A model generated the notes under the pieces. It was not told the origin of the DNA. It was given only the letters and a program-made list of their open reading frames with translations, and made no database searches. 64,000 nt of DNA from Molanna angustata (lineage: Eukaryota; Arthropoda; Insecta; Trichoptera; Molannidae): the NCBI GenBank assembly GCA_963576475.1, contig OY754990.1, forward strand, positions 6,229,756 through 6,293,755. Reading direction: 5' to 3'. Made by a program: the position numbers and the translations under genes. Every line of letters starts with the position of its first letter. Position 1 is the stretch's first letter. Positions 1 to 12,183 of the stretch are shown piece after piece.

Positions 1-480
1 TTCATTCGTTAAAATGATGTATAATAACCGCAGTAGTATGAAGTCCCGTCCCGACACACGAATAAAAATGTACCGCTTGATGAAGCAGTTTTTAATGCTC
101 CTTATTCTTTGTCGAATTTATTTTTGAGTTAACAAGCCGAACGATGTCGGAATTTGGATCATTTTATAATTGCAGCTGCGGCGTTGGGCGTAGTAAACTG
201 CCTCCGTGCAATCTGGAGTACCCCAGGGGTCTGCAATTGGGTCATTAATATTCACGCGACGCAAAAACACAAACCAAAAAAAGGAGTGAATAATTGCAGT
301 AAATTGAGTTTAGTATATACCTTTGGGTCATTACTACATTTTTATCTTTCGCCGTGTGGTCGAATTAAACTGGATTGCAATAACTTTCAATATGGAACTG
401 ATCACATTTAATAAATGAATTAACACTAATATGACATTATTTATATTTATGGACTCGATATTACGTAATCGTAAAACGTA
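1..480. other. No gene recognised
   Basis: AT-rich sequence. A short open frame at 154-411 has no recognisable motif, no splice-site support and a composition typical of random open frames. I see no repeat structure here. Confidence 0.5.
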
Positions 481-723
481 TTAATTATTCGATTCGACCG
501 GTTTTGAATAACTCATTCGTGATTTATTAAACTCTATTTTTTCTTCTATAAATAGTTCAGTGATCTGCGTTGCAGATGTTTTGTCATAGGGTGAGGAAGT
601 CAATATTTCTGTCCATCTTTTTAATGGTCTTCCCGATGGTCGCTGGCCTTCTGGAATTCCACGCATTGCAATTTCACAATTGCAAGTCTTTATGGATTCA
701 TCCTGTCCATGTGTTCCCTCCAA
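481..723 (-). pseudogene. Non-LTR retrotransposon RT tail, fragment
   Basis: The minus-strand frame contains GRPLKRWTEIL preceded by IPEGQRPS. This matches the G-R-P-x-x-R-W-x-D/E-x-I signature in the C-terminal tail of RTE-like endonuclease/reverse transcriptases. No catalytic RT motif or endonuclease is present, so this is a 5'-truncated, dead relic. Family assignment rests on that one signature. Confidence 0.5.
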
Positions 724-1844
724 TTACACCTTCCTTGCCTTATAAGTACATTTATGTATTTATCAAGGAAACATAAAGTTATGTAAATTTATTGTAATGG
801 TACAAAAAAATCAAATAAACCAGCAAAGTTTCCATAAATGGTTAACATTGAGTTTCTATGGCAAAAAAATAATAAACAAGATATACAAAACATTAATAAA
901 CAAGGGTGAAATAAAACATAACAAAATAGCAATGGTAAAATAAAAATAAAAACCAGTTAATACGTACTCACATAATATAATTTAAGACAAAAAAGTCTTC
1001 TTTTAATATCAATCGCAGATTTATCGATAGAATTATACAATTTACAACTAGATACGTCTGACAAGACTGCGCATAATTAGTTTTTCACGTAGGAATTGCA
1101 AATAATTCATTAGATTCACTGCGTTAAGGTTGATCTAGTACTACATAATATAATATAATAGATAAAAAAATAATATGACAGGTCGTAAGTTTTGTAGATG
1201 CCTGAATTCCCAGTTTAGATTGTTTTCAAATTCTGCAATCGTTTTCTTTTGATTCATCAGTCTTCATGTGTACATCTATTGGTGGTAGGGGGAAAAACAA
1301 TTAGTTTTCTATCAGTATCTCATTCTATCCTATGACATAACTTTGCCTTTATGACCAAACCTATTCAGAGTCTCCGTTTTAAACTTGATGTTGTCGTCAA
1401 TTAGTTAATAATTGAAGTACCTAATTCCCTTGTACGTATGTAGATGGTACACTGTGGCTAATAGAAATATGAACAGAGACAAGGTACTAGATGGGATTTG
1501 ATAGGGACCGCTTTGAAACGTACTTAAGTAGGCACTCTGGAGTTATTCTCAAACTTTTGGGAAACACAGAACTATGATAGGGTAGTATGAAGTTATTTCT
1601 ATGTTGCGATACAGGCTCTTGAGTTACACGAAACATTGTTAAAACTAAATAGATGGTCATTTACAATGTTTTCAAAGCGTATGGACTAAAAACAGTATGA
1701 TAAAAACAGTATCCAGGGTTTTGTCTTCCGCATGTAAAATCTTTTGAGGGGTGTCAGAGGTTTAATAAATGCATGACCAGAAATTAACCTTTTTGAACTT
1801 TATAAAATAGAAAACTCTTGGACCTACATAATACTATAAAAATA
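724..1844. other. No gene recognised
   Basis: AT-rich intergenic sequence. A motif at 1177-1220 (gacaggtcgtaag) recurs at about 4685 and, inverted, near 52400, so part of this stretch is a diverged copy of that interspersed repeat. Confidence 0.4.
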
Positions 1845-2066
1845 TTAAACTTTGCAGGAGGGTTGAGGATATAGGGAAGGGTCAGAGAAGGCAAAAAGAT
1901 AGGAGTATGCATACATCAAATCACTCACTATTACAGTACTCAAATTCAGACCCTTACTATCCTCTTTAAAAGCTCTTATGCAGAAATCAACGTACAAATT
2001 GAAGAGCCATGGAGATAGCACGCGCCCCTTATTTACGCCATTATTTATAGAGAACCACAAACACAT
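1845..2066 (-). pseudogene. RTE-like reverse transcriptase fragment (motif B region)
   Basis: The translation reads NGVNKGRVLSPWLFNLYVD, a degenerate form of the G-V-R-Q-G-C-V-L-S-P-W-L-F-N-L-x-x-D block of RTE-clade reverse transcriptases. It is followed by a decayed SDLMYAYS where the L-Y-A-D-D catalytic motif would lie; the aspartates are lost. No function is expected. Confidence 0.65.
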
Positions 2067-2223
2067 GTCATATCTTGGAAAAAAAATATTTTAGCAGTTC
2101 CCAAAAAATTGGATGACATGAAACTTCTTCTTTTAGCTTATAGAGCATTCCATTCAATCATTAGGATGATTTCTGATAATCTTAACGTATTTTAAAATTA
2201 TTTTGAGACTTGAGATAGTTGCA

Positions 2224-2415
2224 TTATAGATTGAATCCATTAAGGCTAAGAAATTTTCTTATCTGGAAATAAATATGTAGGGAATTTAACGATGTGACAT
2301 ATTGTTTGGTAGTGGAATATTTAAGTGGTGTATAGTACAACTCATGTTCGAAGTGGATTAGGCATTCAAAAAACACACGGTCTAGGATCTCGACATCCTC
2401 TCCACAAGCACACAA
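2224..2415 (-). pseudogene. Possible non-LTR RT C-terminal CCHC remnant
   Basis: The start of the frame reads CACGEDVEILDRVFFEC. This resembles the C-x-C-G-x(2)-E-x(2)-x-H-x(2)-F-x-C zinc-knuckle at the C terminus of R1/Jockey-type retrotransposon ORF2, with the histidine replaced. The remainder has no recognisable motif. Assignment is tentative. Confidence 0.4.
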
Positions 2416-4282
2416 AGGGCTTTACTTTTATCTTTTCTATCTCACAAACTACTAACACGATTTTTACAAAACTAAGCAAAAATCATAGTTGACATTTTAG
2501 GCTTCCTACAAAGTTCTTCATTTGTTGCTCTCTCCTTAGAATGTAGCGAAGTTATTATTGATCAATATTATGTTTTGTACTTAGGTACTTCGCTCTCATC
2601 CAGATAACAATATTTTGACAATCTTTGTATTGTGGAGATTCCCGAAAGGCCATGGTGTGGTCTGATGTCAGTTCCCGTTACTTCATAATAATATGTTAAG
2701 AGTCAACTTTTGACCACAAAACTACCCCCAAAGCGAGTGGGACTGCTACCCTTAGTTTAATCCGCATATGGGTCAATTCAGAGACAAGTTTTAGACAATT
2801 CGTAACCAAGTACTTGGTTACAAGGAATTCAATTTGAAATGTTGTGTAAATTTAATTGAACCTATTAAATTTTAAATGTTCACTTTTTAAAAGTAAATAC
2901 CCACATAAAATCAAGCGATGTCCCTGTTATTGCAGAAGGTAGATAGAACAGAGTGCCACGCATTTTTGTCTTTGCATACATTCATTGCCTCACATACATT
3001 ATTCATACATAATATTTTCATACATGCTCGTCTACTATTTCACGTATATCGTTTCCTTCTTTCAGAGCATTGTAGGCTATTTGGATGCTAATTAAGTGCA
3101 TCTCAATAAACTTGTACGTCTTCAGAATATATTATGTACATATAAGATTCATCTTTGGGTTGAAAAAAATTGATCGCATATCATCTTACCGCAATCTTCT
3201 TTGTTGGCCCAAGATACAATATACATACACCTTCTGTCACTATTGTTCATTATTCTCTCTAATCCAAACCTTCGTGTACATCCAGCAAAGAATTACGTAG
3301 TCTATGAATAATCGGTAATAATCTACGAAGAAGAAATTCGAGTCCTTACATCGGGAGGAATTAAAAATGTCAGTCTTCCCACGGAAGAATACGACCAGCG
3401 ACATTGTCAAGCGTTTAGAAGAGAACTCTGGGCTAAATTCTCAATATCTCCATGAACTGTGGGTAAATTTACATGTGTGAAAGAAACACCGCCCAAAATT
3501 GAGCTTGGTCGCTGAGTTTCCAGATCGAGGATAGACATACCTGTAAGAATAGGAAGAGTGTCAGTAGCGCAGATTTTGAATCAAGACTTTACTAAAACTA
3601 GTAAAGCAAAGCGCTGTCCAGAAAGAGGCAGACGTCTGATGTATTGAATTTCACAACGATGAGCCCAACAAAGAGCGGAATAGCTCATGATTCCCAGAAA
3701 AGTAGCGTACTATTGAATCGGAAAATTCAAAATGCAGTTACAATCTAAGTATTTATGCCCAGTTTTTTAGACTCCTTTCACTAAGATATGTTAAAAATTA
3801 AACTCTCCACATACATGAACAACCCAGCCTACAGCACATTGTGGAATATGCCGTGGCGCTATAAATGATTGTTCTAAATTGAAGCTAAAAGATTATTTTA
3901 GACATTTGATTATTTATATTATAGGTACTGATTACATGGATGATGAACAACCTGATATAAAATGCTCAATTGTTTCCGGAATCCTAATTATTATTACTTA
4001 TATATGTCTGTGTGACTATAAAAACTAAAGATCGGAAGAGTCCTTTTTCAAAGGAATTTTATACTAAAGCTCTCTTGTCATTACGAATACGCCTTTGTCG
4101 ATGTTTAAATGACGTCAAAAGAGATTGCATTTTAGGCTCTACGATAGCTTCCAGATGGGCTCATATTCGCGTGATCCGACGCTTAATTGAAAGTATTGAA
4201 TATGCTGGTACCTAGTAGTTCTGAAACTTTTTGTGTGTCGACACCTTTTCTCAATCCATTTATGTTAGATCTTTAAATAATT
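2416..4282. other. No gene recognised
   Basis: No convincing coding potential on either strand. The segment 3340-3760 has a slightly more coding-like texture (short open stretches broken by stops on +), which may be an old transposable-element relic I cannot name. The short open frame at 4012-4215 has no family signature. Confidence 0.35.
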
Positions 4283-4352
4283 GTCGGCCTTCGTGGTACA
4301 TATAGTTAGATAACTGACACTTGAGCCACAGGCTCGATTCCTGATGGAAACA
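4283..4352 (+). repeat. tRNA-derived SINE head (candidate)
   Basis: A tRNA-like promoter arrangement is visible: an A-box-like segment near 4285-4310 followed by a B box, ggctcgattcc, about 30 bp downstream. No acceptor stem pairs, so this is not a functional tRNA gene. A T-rich and A-rich tail follows. Confidence 0.4.
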
Positions 4353-4439
4353 TATTTTTTTTAATTATTCAATTAAATTTATTATGCGTTCTTCAATGCT
4401 TTCCTTCTTTTCCTCGTTGTTGTGACCAGTCTATTTATT

Positions 4440-4860
4440 TTATTTTAGTACATCATATTCTCCAATGATAAAAACAAGTTTATATATTGTAAGTTGTAGT
4501 TCTATATATTGTAAGTAATACTGAAATTCTTGCTGTAGTAAAAATTCCTTATTTTCAAGCGAAAAGAATTTCAGTATTACAATATATAGAACTTTCAAAA
4601 TTGAATTGATAGGGATCTCATTAAAAAAGGCATAATTGGTGAACGTTGCGCAAGCGCATAAAGTGATCACGTAAACCAGCCGATGACAGGTCGTAAGCCC
4701 TGTAGGTGCCTTGATTTCCCGGTTCTCCTACAGTAAATATTCCAACTTCGTCTCTATTGAGATAATTAAAAATTTGTTAAAAAATACCTTTGACTCCCGA
4801 CAGGGAAAAAAATCCAATGTTTGCGCATATGCAATAATAAAAATATTCGATTACTGACCT
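4440..4860. repeat. Interspersed repeat, copy 1
   Basis: Blocks here recur at 52360-52700. The segment with cataattggtgaacgttgcg and gtaagccctgtaggtgcc is present there in inverted orientation, while the block gggaaaaaaatccaatgt is present in direct orientation. A shorter diverged piece lies near 1177 and another near 60400. No coding capacity is seen; type unknown. Confidence 0.5.
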
Positions 4861-4956
4861 CCATACTATCCTATCCTGACATATATGTATATCTACATGT
4901 TTTATATAGAAAACAAATTATCGGTTTTTAATATATAATATTGGTTTATAGTTTGG

Positions 4957-4984
4957 TACATACATACATACATACATACATACC
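4957..4984 (+). repeat. (CATA)n microsatellite
   Basis: Seven consecutive tetranucleotide units lie immediately at the 3' end (minus sense) of the adjacent RT tail. This fits the short tandem repeat often found at 3' termini of RTE-like elements. Confidence 0.7.
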
Positions 4985-4985
4985 A

Positions 4986-5279
4986 TCACGCCAAGTCCCT
5001 TACGGGGTAAGCAGAGAGAATCGAGCGCCATACTTCTCTATTTTTGCACACATTTCTGGCTTCCTTTACATCCATGCATCGTCTCATACATGCTCGTCGA
5101 TTGTTCAAACTTTTTATGTTTCCTTCTTTCAAAATATCATTCACATGGTCATGCCATCCCTTTCTGGGGCGACCTCTGCTATTCACTCCATCTCTTGCAC
5201 CCATGTATATTTTTTTGGTCAGTCGTTCATCGTTCATTCTTTCTATATGTCCAAAACACCTTAAAGCATTCACTTTCAT
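4986..5279 (-). pseudogene. Non-LTR retrotransposon RT C-terminal tail
   Basis: The 97-codon minus-strand frame begins ALRCFGHIERMNDERLTKKI and continues with SRGRPRKGWHDHVNDIL. This is the classic L-R-x-F-G-H-x-x-R-M ... G-R-P-x-x-x-W-x-D tail of RTE-like endonuclease/reverse transcriptases. The upstream polymerase and endonuclease are absent, so it is a 5'-truncated insertion. A degenerate relative on the + strand lies at 18525-18852. Confidence 0.75.
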
Positions 5280-5699
5280 TTTACATATAATATCCTTCTT
5301 TAACTTGCATTCTCTCCATAGTTTGGTACGTATATTTAATTAAGCATACTATCGCCATCGACAGTTGGATCTCATGTGTTATATGCAACTAATTAATAAA
5401 AGTAGGCTCCGAAGTTTAAACGTTCGAGAACTACTGTTACATTTTGGCGCTAGTCAGTGTCACATTTTTAGCGGTATTTTAACACGTCAAACGCCTCCCG
5501 GCCAAAGAAGGCGTTTCTGCAATAATTCGCTTCGAACCGTCAGCCATAATTTGCGGTTAATTAAATTTGTCGAAAAAAAACTTTCCTTTGATCTCGTTTG
5601 TTTTTGCAAACGAAAATTTCTAAACAATGCGTGTTTTGTAAAAAAAACTCTTATTTATATTATTTTACAAATAAATGAGTAAATAAATAAATAAATAAA

Positions 5700-5860
5700 A
5701 TGTCATGTCGGGGACAAAAAAGCTAAAGCACTGAATAAGTTATTCAGAGGTCGTTGATTCGTATCCCGCCTCGACCGATTTCGTCATGTATAGCACATAC
5801 AGATAATCTGCTTAATTGAGAAAATGTAGGAATATATGTATTTTCGTACTAAAATGTCAT
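5700..5860 (+). repeat. Possible SINE
   Basis: A B-box-like gattcgtatcc at about 5756 follows an A-box-like stretch, and an A/T-rich (aaat)n tract precedes it. There is no cloverleaf. Weak assignment. Confidence 0.3.
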
Positions 5861-5879
5861 AAATATTCGTCTTTTATAA

Positions 5880-6090
5880 ACAAAATTAAACGTAATGGAA
5901 TGTATTGAAACTGAATTAAACAAAATGTAACGTACCTACCTAATGGATTAGATAAATACTGAATGAAACGAAATGAAATATATTGAAACAGAATAAACAA
6001 AATGAAACGGAATTAAATAAAATGTTACTAAATAAAACGAAATGAAATATATTGAAACGGAATTAAACAAAATGAGACGAGATGTTAAAA
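5880..6090 (+). repeat. Degenerate tandem repeat, AATGAAACG-like
   Basis: Imperfect repeats of short words such as aatgaaacg, attgaaac and gaattaaacaaaatg recur three or more times with a period of about 70 bp. This looks like a decayed minisatellite. Confidence 0.55.
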
Positions 6091-6449
6091 AAATGGATGT
6101 TTGGCTTGTTATTTTTTTAGCGTATGACTTTTAGTTCCGCCCCTTTGTGAATTCATCACAGGGGACATTGGTGCGACGTCCCGTCCGCCATTCTTTGACG
6201 AGATGCAATAAAATGGCACATGACATACTGAATCGTGCCAGCACAGCAGATGGGTGCACAAAGGACATTCATATTATACAGTAGAATGCTTTGGTTATAA
6301 AAACGTTCAAACAAATGGGTTTTTGTTTCATAATCAAGGGTTGTATGAAGGATTGTATTCAAAGGCTGGATAAAATAAAAACCATTCATTTCACGACACA
6401 TTTTTAAAACTTGGGTTTTTAATCTCCGTTACTAAAATATATTGATTCG

Positions 6450-7085
6450 TTCATTCATACCATCACGACATATCCCACAATGCAGGATATCTATCTTGTT
6501 CTCTGTGAAACCAATTGACACCATTAAAACAGCTGATGTCATCTCTCCATCTCATTAGCGGTCTTCCAATACCTCTGACTGTCATTCTCGGTCTCCAAAC
6601 CAACACTATCCTTGGCCATCTGTCTTCGGGGTATCTTGCCACGTGGTAAGAATGCGGTGGACGACATCAACCATTTTTGTTATTTCCCTGATGGTGTCGT
6701 TACGCACCCTGTCTCTGACTTATTCCTAACATGGCTCTTTCCATGACTCTTTGGGTGACTCTTAGTTTTTCAGCACTTTTCTGAGTCATTGTCATAGTCT
6801 CCGTTTAAGGTTGGTGGGAATTTGGGGATTTTTGTAGATGTACGTGGGCTAATTTCCTAAAAGCGGCCCAACTTAGTCCAATAATACGTCTCTTTATTTC
6901 GGCCGTTTGGTTTTCTTGACCAATTCTCATAGTGTGTCCCAAGTACACATACTCTTGGACATTTTCAATAAAGATCCCATCCACGGTGATCTGAGATCCT
7001 ACTGTGCCCATCTCCTTTGTTTTTGTCATATTCATGATCAGTCCAACAGCTTTGGATGCCTCATTTATTTCATTTAGCATTTCAG
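6450..7085 (-). pseudogene. RTE-like retrotransposon RT C-terminal segment, frameshifted
   Basis: The minus frame at 7080-6805 encodes EYVYLGHTMRIGQENQTAEI followed by KRRI, the well-known E-Y-x-Y-L-G-x ... E-I-x-R-R-I block after the RT fingers/palm of RTE elements. Further left (about 6600-6460) other frames encode the tail, with GIGRPLMRWRDDI. The element is therefore collinear but broken by frameshifts and lacks its endonuclease and catalytic RT core. Confidence 0.75.
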
Positions 7086-8026
7086 TTAATTCTTCAAAGT
7101 GGTTACATAAAATGTAATGTGTGATTGTAGCTATAGAGATATTAGTATCGGATTGAATCGATAGATGGGAGTTATTAATTGCATCTACATGTTTGTAATA
7201 ATTATAGTCAATTCATCGATCGATAGATGGCACTGCTACCAGCCGTCAGCCGTGTATCGTCTGAATTAATAAAGCATAAATCAATTTTATTCCGATGGGA
7301 AATGCGAGTGTATATATATTATAATTAATATTGCAACGACAAAATAATGGCAACATTAATATTTATTACATCGTTTGTCGTTAATGTTCGTTCAGTGTTT
7401 ACATTCGGATTAATTATTCTAATTTATTTATTGGAATTCATGCCTAAATGATTGATTATTGTTCGGTAAGTATATCATATATTTATTTATTTAGAACATA
7501 TTTTTAAGCAATCCTTCGTCCCTCTGAGACCTCCACCGCTCCCTATCTTGGAAAATTGTTGTTCAGTATGGAGATTCATTATACACGGACACGACTCTTG
7601 GCTTCGATCGATTGCGTTCGTTTATAAATTTAGTACAAGACAATGGAATTTTAAGAGCACTCATGATAGATAAAATTGGCTTTAGTTCTTTTCTGCCTAC
7701 GCTTTAGGAATATGACATGATGATAATATTTTGTTTGCAAAAACTTGCTAAAAAGTGTACTCCATTAATTTTTCTTTGGTCTACATAAAAGTTCAACGTT
7801 GGCGATCATTAGCCTTACTCTTAAAACTCGAATCCGATCCCGATTTCAAATTTTCATTTAGAATTTACCCATCTGCCGTCTGCGTACATTCAAATGAACG
7901 ACTATTACTATTTAAACATACCTACCTACCGCATTCATTCTCCGTTACAAAGGTAGGTTCTCAATGAGTCGGATCGGATTTGCAGTGGAGATTAAGGCAG
8001 CTGGTCTGTCAAAGATGCTTTTTAAT
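7086..8026. other. No gene recognised
   Basis: AT-rich. Two copies of a tcgatagatgg word occur at about 7157 and 7221, likely ends of a decayed mobile element. Nothing coding is supported. Confidence 0.35.
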
Positions 8027-8325
8027 AAAATGCTACAATTTCTACATCGCGATCGGGAGGAAAATGCAACAATTTCTACATTGAATGTACCAAATCTTAT
8101 ATAAATAAATAAATATATAAAATACTGCACTTTCCTGCATTGAGAATAAAATGATACAATTTATAAATTGAGAGGAAATTGCTAGAATTTCTATATTGAG
8201 ATGAAAATGCTACAATTTCGTCATTGAGATAAAAGTGCTACATTTTCTTAGTTGAGTGGAAAATGCTACAATTTCTACATTAAGACAAAAATTCTACAAT
8301 TCCTACATTGATAATAAATGCCGCA
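8027..8325 (+). repeat. Degenerate minisatellite of about 27 bp
   Basis: The word aatgctacaatttctacatt and close variants (gatacaatttataaatt, gctagaatttctatatt, gctacattttcttagtt) recur roughly every 25-27 bp, separated by gagatgaaa-like spacers. About ten diverged units are visible, some lost near 8080-8130. Confidence 0.7.
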
Positions 8326-8772
8326 ACACAAAACATGCAAAATATTTTCCATTGATAGAAATGTCACCGTCAACATTATGCTAACGAAAAATTTCACAAT
8401 TTGAATTTAACCGCAACTAGATTGTGACGTTTGCAAAATTAGTTTTGCATCGACGAATTCGCTGGAAAATTACTGCCCATAAATTCATTTACATAATATC
8501 GAATTGTTTAACATCGAATGCATATTATAATGGTACCTATGTAATTTGTGTAAATTTGCCAAACATTATGATATAATAATTTGCAAGTTTTTGTGTATAA
8601 TATACATACATTGTATTCTAGGTGGGATATTATTTTAATAATGGTATGCCTATGCCAGAGCAAAATTTGTTATGCAATATCCTGCATGAGGCGGCTCAAC
8701 AGTCACTGGACCTTGGAATGCACCGCAGCTCACAATAGAAGCGGCCTGTAGCGCCAGAGATGATGATAACTA

Positions 8773-10767
8773 TGGCCCGAGATATCAGTTGGCCCATAAA
8801 TCGTTGGATTTGGTAATCCAAGTTAAAAGTTTAGGGAAGATTAAATTTCATTCGCGTATTTCAGTGCAAAATGAAACGTCAGTTACGTAATCTTCAACTA
8901 TAGATATATTTTACGTTTTTCTATGGTTATTGTCTATAACGCATCTGTCAAAATTGTAATAACCTTAAATGATACGTGACGCGAAGCTGTGATTAAATAT
9001 TATTTTATTATTATAACAACACATTATTTTATTTGTTTCATTACACAGCAGGTTACTTTTTCAATTTTTTATACCGATCGATGTTTTTTTTTAATTAAAA
9101 TCAAACATTGTAGTGAAAAAATGTCATTGAATATGTACTACGTACGTACGTAGTTGTAGTACTTCAATGCAAAATGTATGTACATTTTACAGATGGATAT
9201 GGAACTAAGTGATAATGGTAAAATAGTGTCTTATGTAGAAAATTTAAGAATACACATTATATTTATAGAAACAGGATGGATCAATTTAAAAAGTGGGATG
9301 AAAAAACATCGCAAAAATAAAGTTGCGTGCCTGACGTTTCATTATGGCTGACAGTTTATTTCGTTTGTTGTCAGGCAATACATTATAATTATGTAAAAAA
9401 GAAAACATTAAATACATGAACCACTTCTATATCAAGTCTTTTATTTTAACAACAAAAATAAATCATGATTATAATTATTATGCATAGTTATTTGTAGTAT
9501 AAAATGAAATAAAACATTAAAGCGTGCGGCGATTAGTACGCCACCTGGCGAAAAAGACTAGAAACAATACTTAACTCAAGATTAAGACACGCGATCCGCC
9601 AGAAACGTTGAGTTAAATATTTGTCGTTTAGTGACGTATTTAAGGGAAGATTAGGTACTGAAATACGCAATATTTTTGTTAAACTTGAGTTAAACTCCTA
9701 AGGGCCGACTGAAATACTGGGCCTATGAACTCATTCCGAGCACGCGAGAGTTACGGAGCTTCCCAGTGTATTTTGCGGTTTTAAAATACCTATCATATTT
9801 TCCGTCATTTTATATTTAGCGTAATACGGGCCCAGTATTTCAGTCGGCCCTTAAGAGTTTAACTCAAGTTTAACAAAAATATTGCGTATTTCAGTACCTA
9901 ATCTTCCCTTAAATACGTCACTAAACGACAAATATTTAACTCAACGTTTCTGGCGGATCGCGTGTCTTAATCTTGAGTTAAGTATTGTTTCTAGTCTTTT
10001 TCGCCAGGTGGCGTACTAATCGCCGCACGCTTTAATGTTTTATTTCATTTTATACTACAAATAACTATGCATAATAATTATAATCATGATTTATTTTTGT
10101 TGTTAAAATAAAAGACTTGATATAGAAGTGGTTCATGTATTTAATGTTTTCTTTTTTACATAATTATAATGTATTGCCTGACAACAAACGAAATAAACTG
10201 TCAGCCATAATGAAACGTCAGGCACGCAACTTTATTTTTGCGATGTTTTTTCATCCCACTTTTTAAATTGATCCATCCTGTTTCTATATATATAATGTGT
10301 ATTCTTAAATTTTCTACATAAGATACTATTTTACCATCATCACTTAGTTCCATATCCATCTGTAAAATGTACATACATTTTGCATTGAACTACTACGTAC
10401 GTAGTACATATTCAATGACATTTTTTCACTACAATGTTTGATTTTAATTAAAAAAAACATCGATCGGTATAAAAAATTGAAAAAGTAACATGCTGTGTAA
10501 TGAAACAAATAAAATAATGTGTTGTTATAATAATAAAATAATATTTAGTCACAGCTTCGCGTCACGTATCATTTAAGGTTATTACAATTTGACAGATGCG
10601 TTATAGACAATAACCATAGAAAAACGTAAAATATATCTATAGTTGAAGATTACGTAACTGACGTTTCATTTTGCACTGAAATACGCGAATGAAATTTAAT
10701 CTTCCCTAAATTTTTAACTTGGATTACTAAAGCCAACGATTTAAGGGCCAACTGATATCTCGGGCCA
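8773..10767. mobile_element. 2-kb palindrome: two inverted MITE-like units
   Basis: The left arm 8773-9723 is the inverted complement of 9828-10767, with a 104-bp spacer. Outer ends read tggcccgagatatcagttgg; inner ends carry gggcccagtatttcagtcgg. Each unit of about 945 bp therefore has its own diverged terminal inverted repeats (consensus GGGCC..x..TAT(T/C)TCAGT(T/C)GGCCC), with related subterminal blocks (tgcgtatttcagt / tgaaatacgcgaa). There is no coding capacity and no clear target-site duplication. The arms differ by scattered substitutions and small indels, so this is genomic divergence and not a perfect assembly fold-back. Confidence 0.8.
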
Positions 10768-12130
10768 CGGTCTCTTAAATATTTCACAATTGTATCGGTA
10801 TTTTGACGCTATTCGACCTCAAAGCGTATAGACGCTAATTCCAAAACGCGCTATATGTATTTTATATTGCGCACGTTCCAGTAACGTTCAAAACCCGCCA
10901 TATATTATAGCTGAATGCATTATGTGTGCTCTCTCTATGTGGGATATACACGGACATCTAAACGAAGTACAATTGAATAATTAAGTTTTCTGAAGCAATT
11001 GTATTTTCTAAACATACTCCAGAAGACCCAGGGATAGCGAACCTTTTTTTAATGAATATTTATTTATTATTTTATCGGGCGTCGGATGTACCTGAAGTTG
11101 CAGATTATGGCGTTTTTCACACCAATTTCACTGAACACTTTCGAGCGGCGTTTAAATGTCAAATGTCATTTATCATACATGTGTCTTTTAAGGTTATATT
11201 TTCATAAAAAAAACTGGACAGTGGTGTAAATAATAATCTTTAACCTTTTATTGGAAATTTTTGAATGATATTTTTATAAATAAACATCTTTATGAATGCA
11301 TATTGTCATCATAAATAATGTCTAATAATGTCAACTGACATAATATATACCACAGAAACAAATAGAAGTCATCTTACCACAGATAAAATAAAAGTCAACA
11401 GGTACTATAGAGTGTCTTTAGAGCGTCTGTTTCTGGTCATTATGAACGGCTTAGAGCGTCACTAAGTGCAATCGGTGGTCATTGTGAACGCAACCCTGTA
11501 TTACTACCCGCCGCGCTCACCGCTCTGCCATCACCCATTATTTGAAAACAAAGAAACAAACATTTATATCTACAGAATTATATTTCCAAATTAAGTGTTC
11601 GGTACGGTATTTTCTTTTTGGCGTGAATACAAATCACATATCTTGCTACTTCCCCCCTCCCTTTCATGTAACTACTCTGTTCCGTTCCTGCTACTCACCA
11701 ACTAGTACTTGTTCGCACTCGGCCTTGAGCGGATGTCATTTCGGACTTCGTTGCCGTTTGTCGACCATACAAGTGCCCGTTATAGGAAACATTCCTTGTG
11801 TAGTGCTGTGCCCCGGCATATAGACTACGCATCTTTCGTTCGGACTGGGTGAGCGAGCGAGACGAGGATTCCTTCCGTACTGGTAGGTGATTTTCTTTCT
11901 CGATCCATTTCTTTTATCCTATTATTTACCTCGTCACTGTGAATAACGCGCCGTGACAAGTGCAATTATTTATTTTTAGTATACAGTCCACTGATCTTTT
12001 AGCCCGAGTTGCAATCGGCAATTTCGGCGCTATCATTAAGTAAATACAATTTACAAATCAGTAAATATTAGGTATGTTTTTTTTAACTAGGTATAAATGA
12101 AAACACTAATTAGTTTTAGTTTCACTATTT
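10768..12130. other. No gene recognised; GC-richer segment at 11480-11900
   Basis: Most of this stretch is AT-rich non-coding DNA. The interval 11480-11900 is noticeably richer in G and C and ends in a donor-like gtaggt at 11884. It could be a non-coding 5' exon or promoter, or the GC-rich end of an old transposon. I see no conserved protein and no initiator that decides it. Confidence 0.3.
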
Positions 12131-12143
12131 AATTTTAACACTG

Positions 12144-12183
12144 GCACTGACCGGTATCGATCTGAAGATCATCGTCAGAGTGC
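12144..12183 (-). ncRNA. Hammerhead-ribozyme-like motif (Penelope-like element relic)
   Basis: Read on the minus strand: stem I strands gcact (12179-12183) and agtgc (12144-12148) pair perfectly. Between them are CTGACGA (consensus CUGAUGA), a stem II gatc/gatc with a ttca loop, GATA in place of GAAA, and a short ACCGGT-containing stem III ending at GGTC, the expected cleavage position. Penelope-like elements are known to carry minimal hammerhead motifs in their terminal repeats. The same layout recurs in the intact PLE array of this window. The GAAA to GATA change may have inactivated it. Confidence 0.5.

Noticed and set aside
6156..6401. 81-codon minus-strand frame
   Set aside because: Somewhat coding-like composition but no family signature I can name. 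It may be part of the neighbouring retrotransposon relic and is not supported as a gene.
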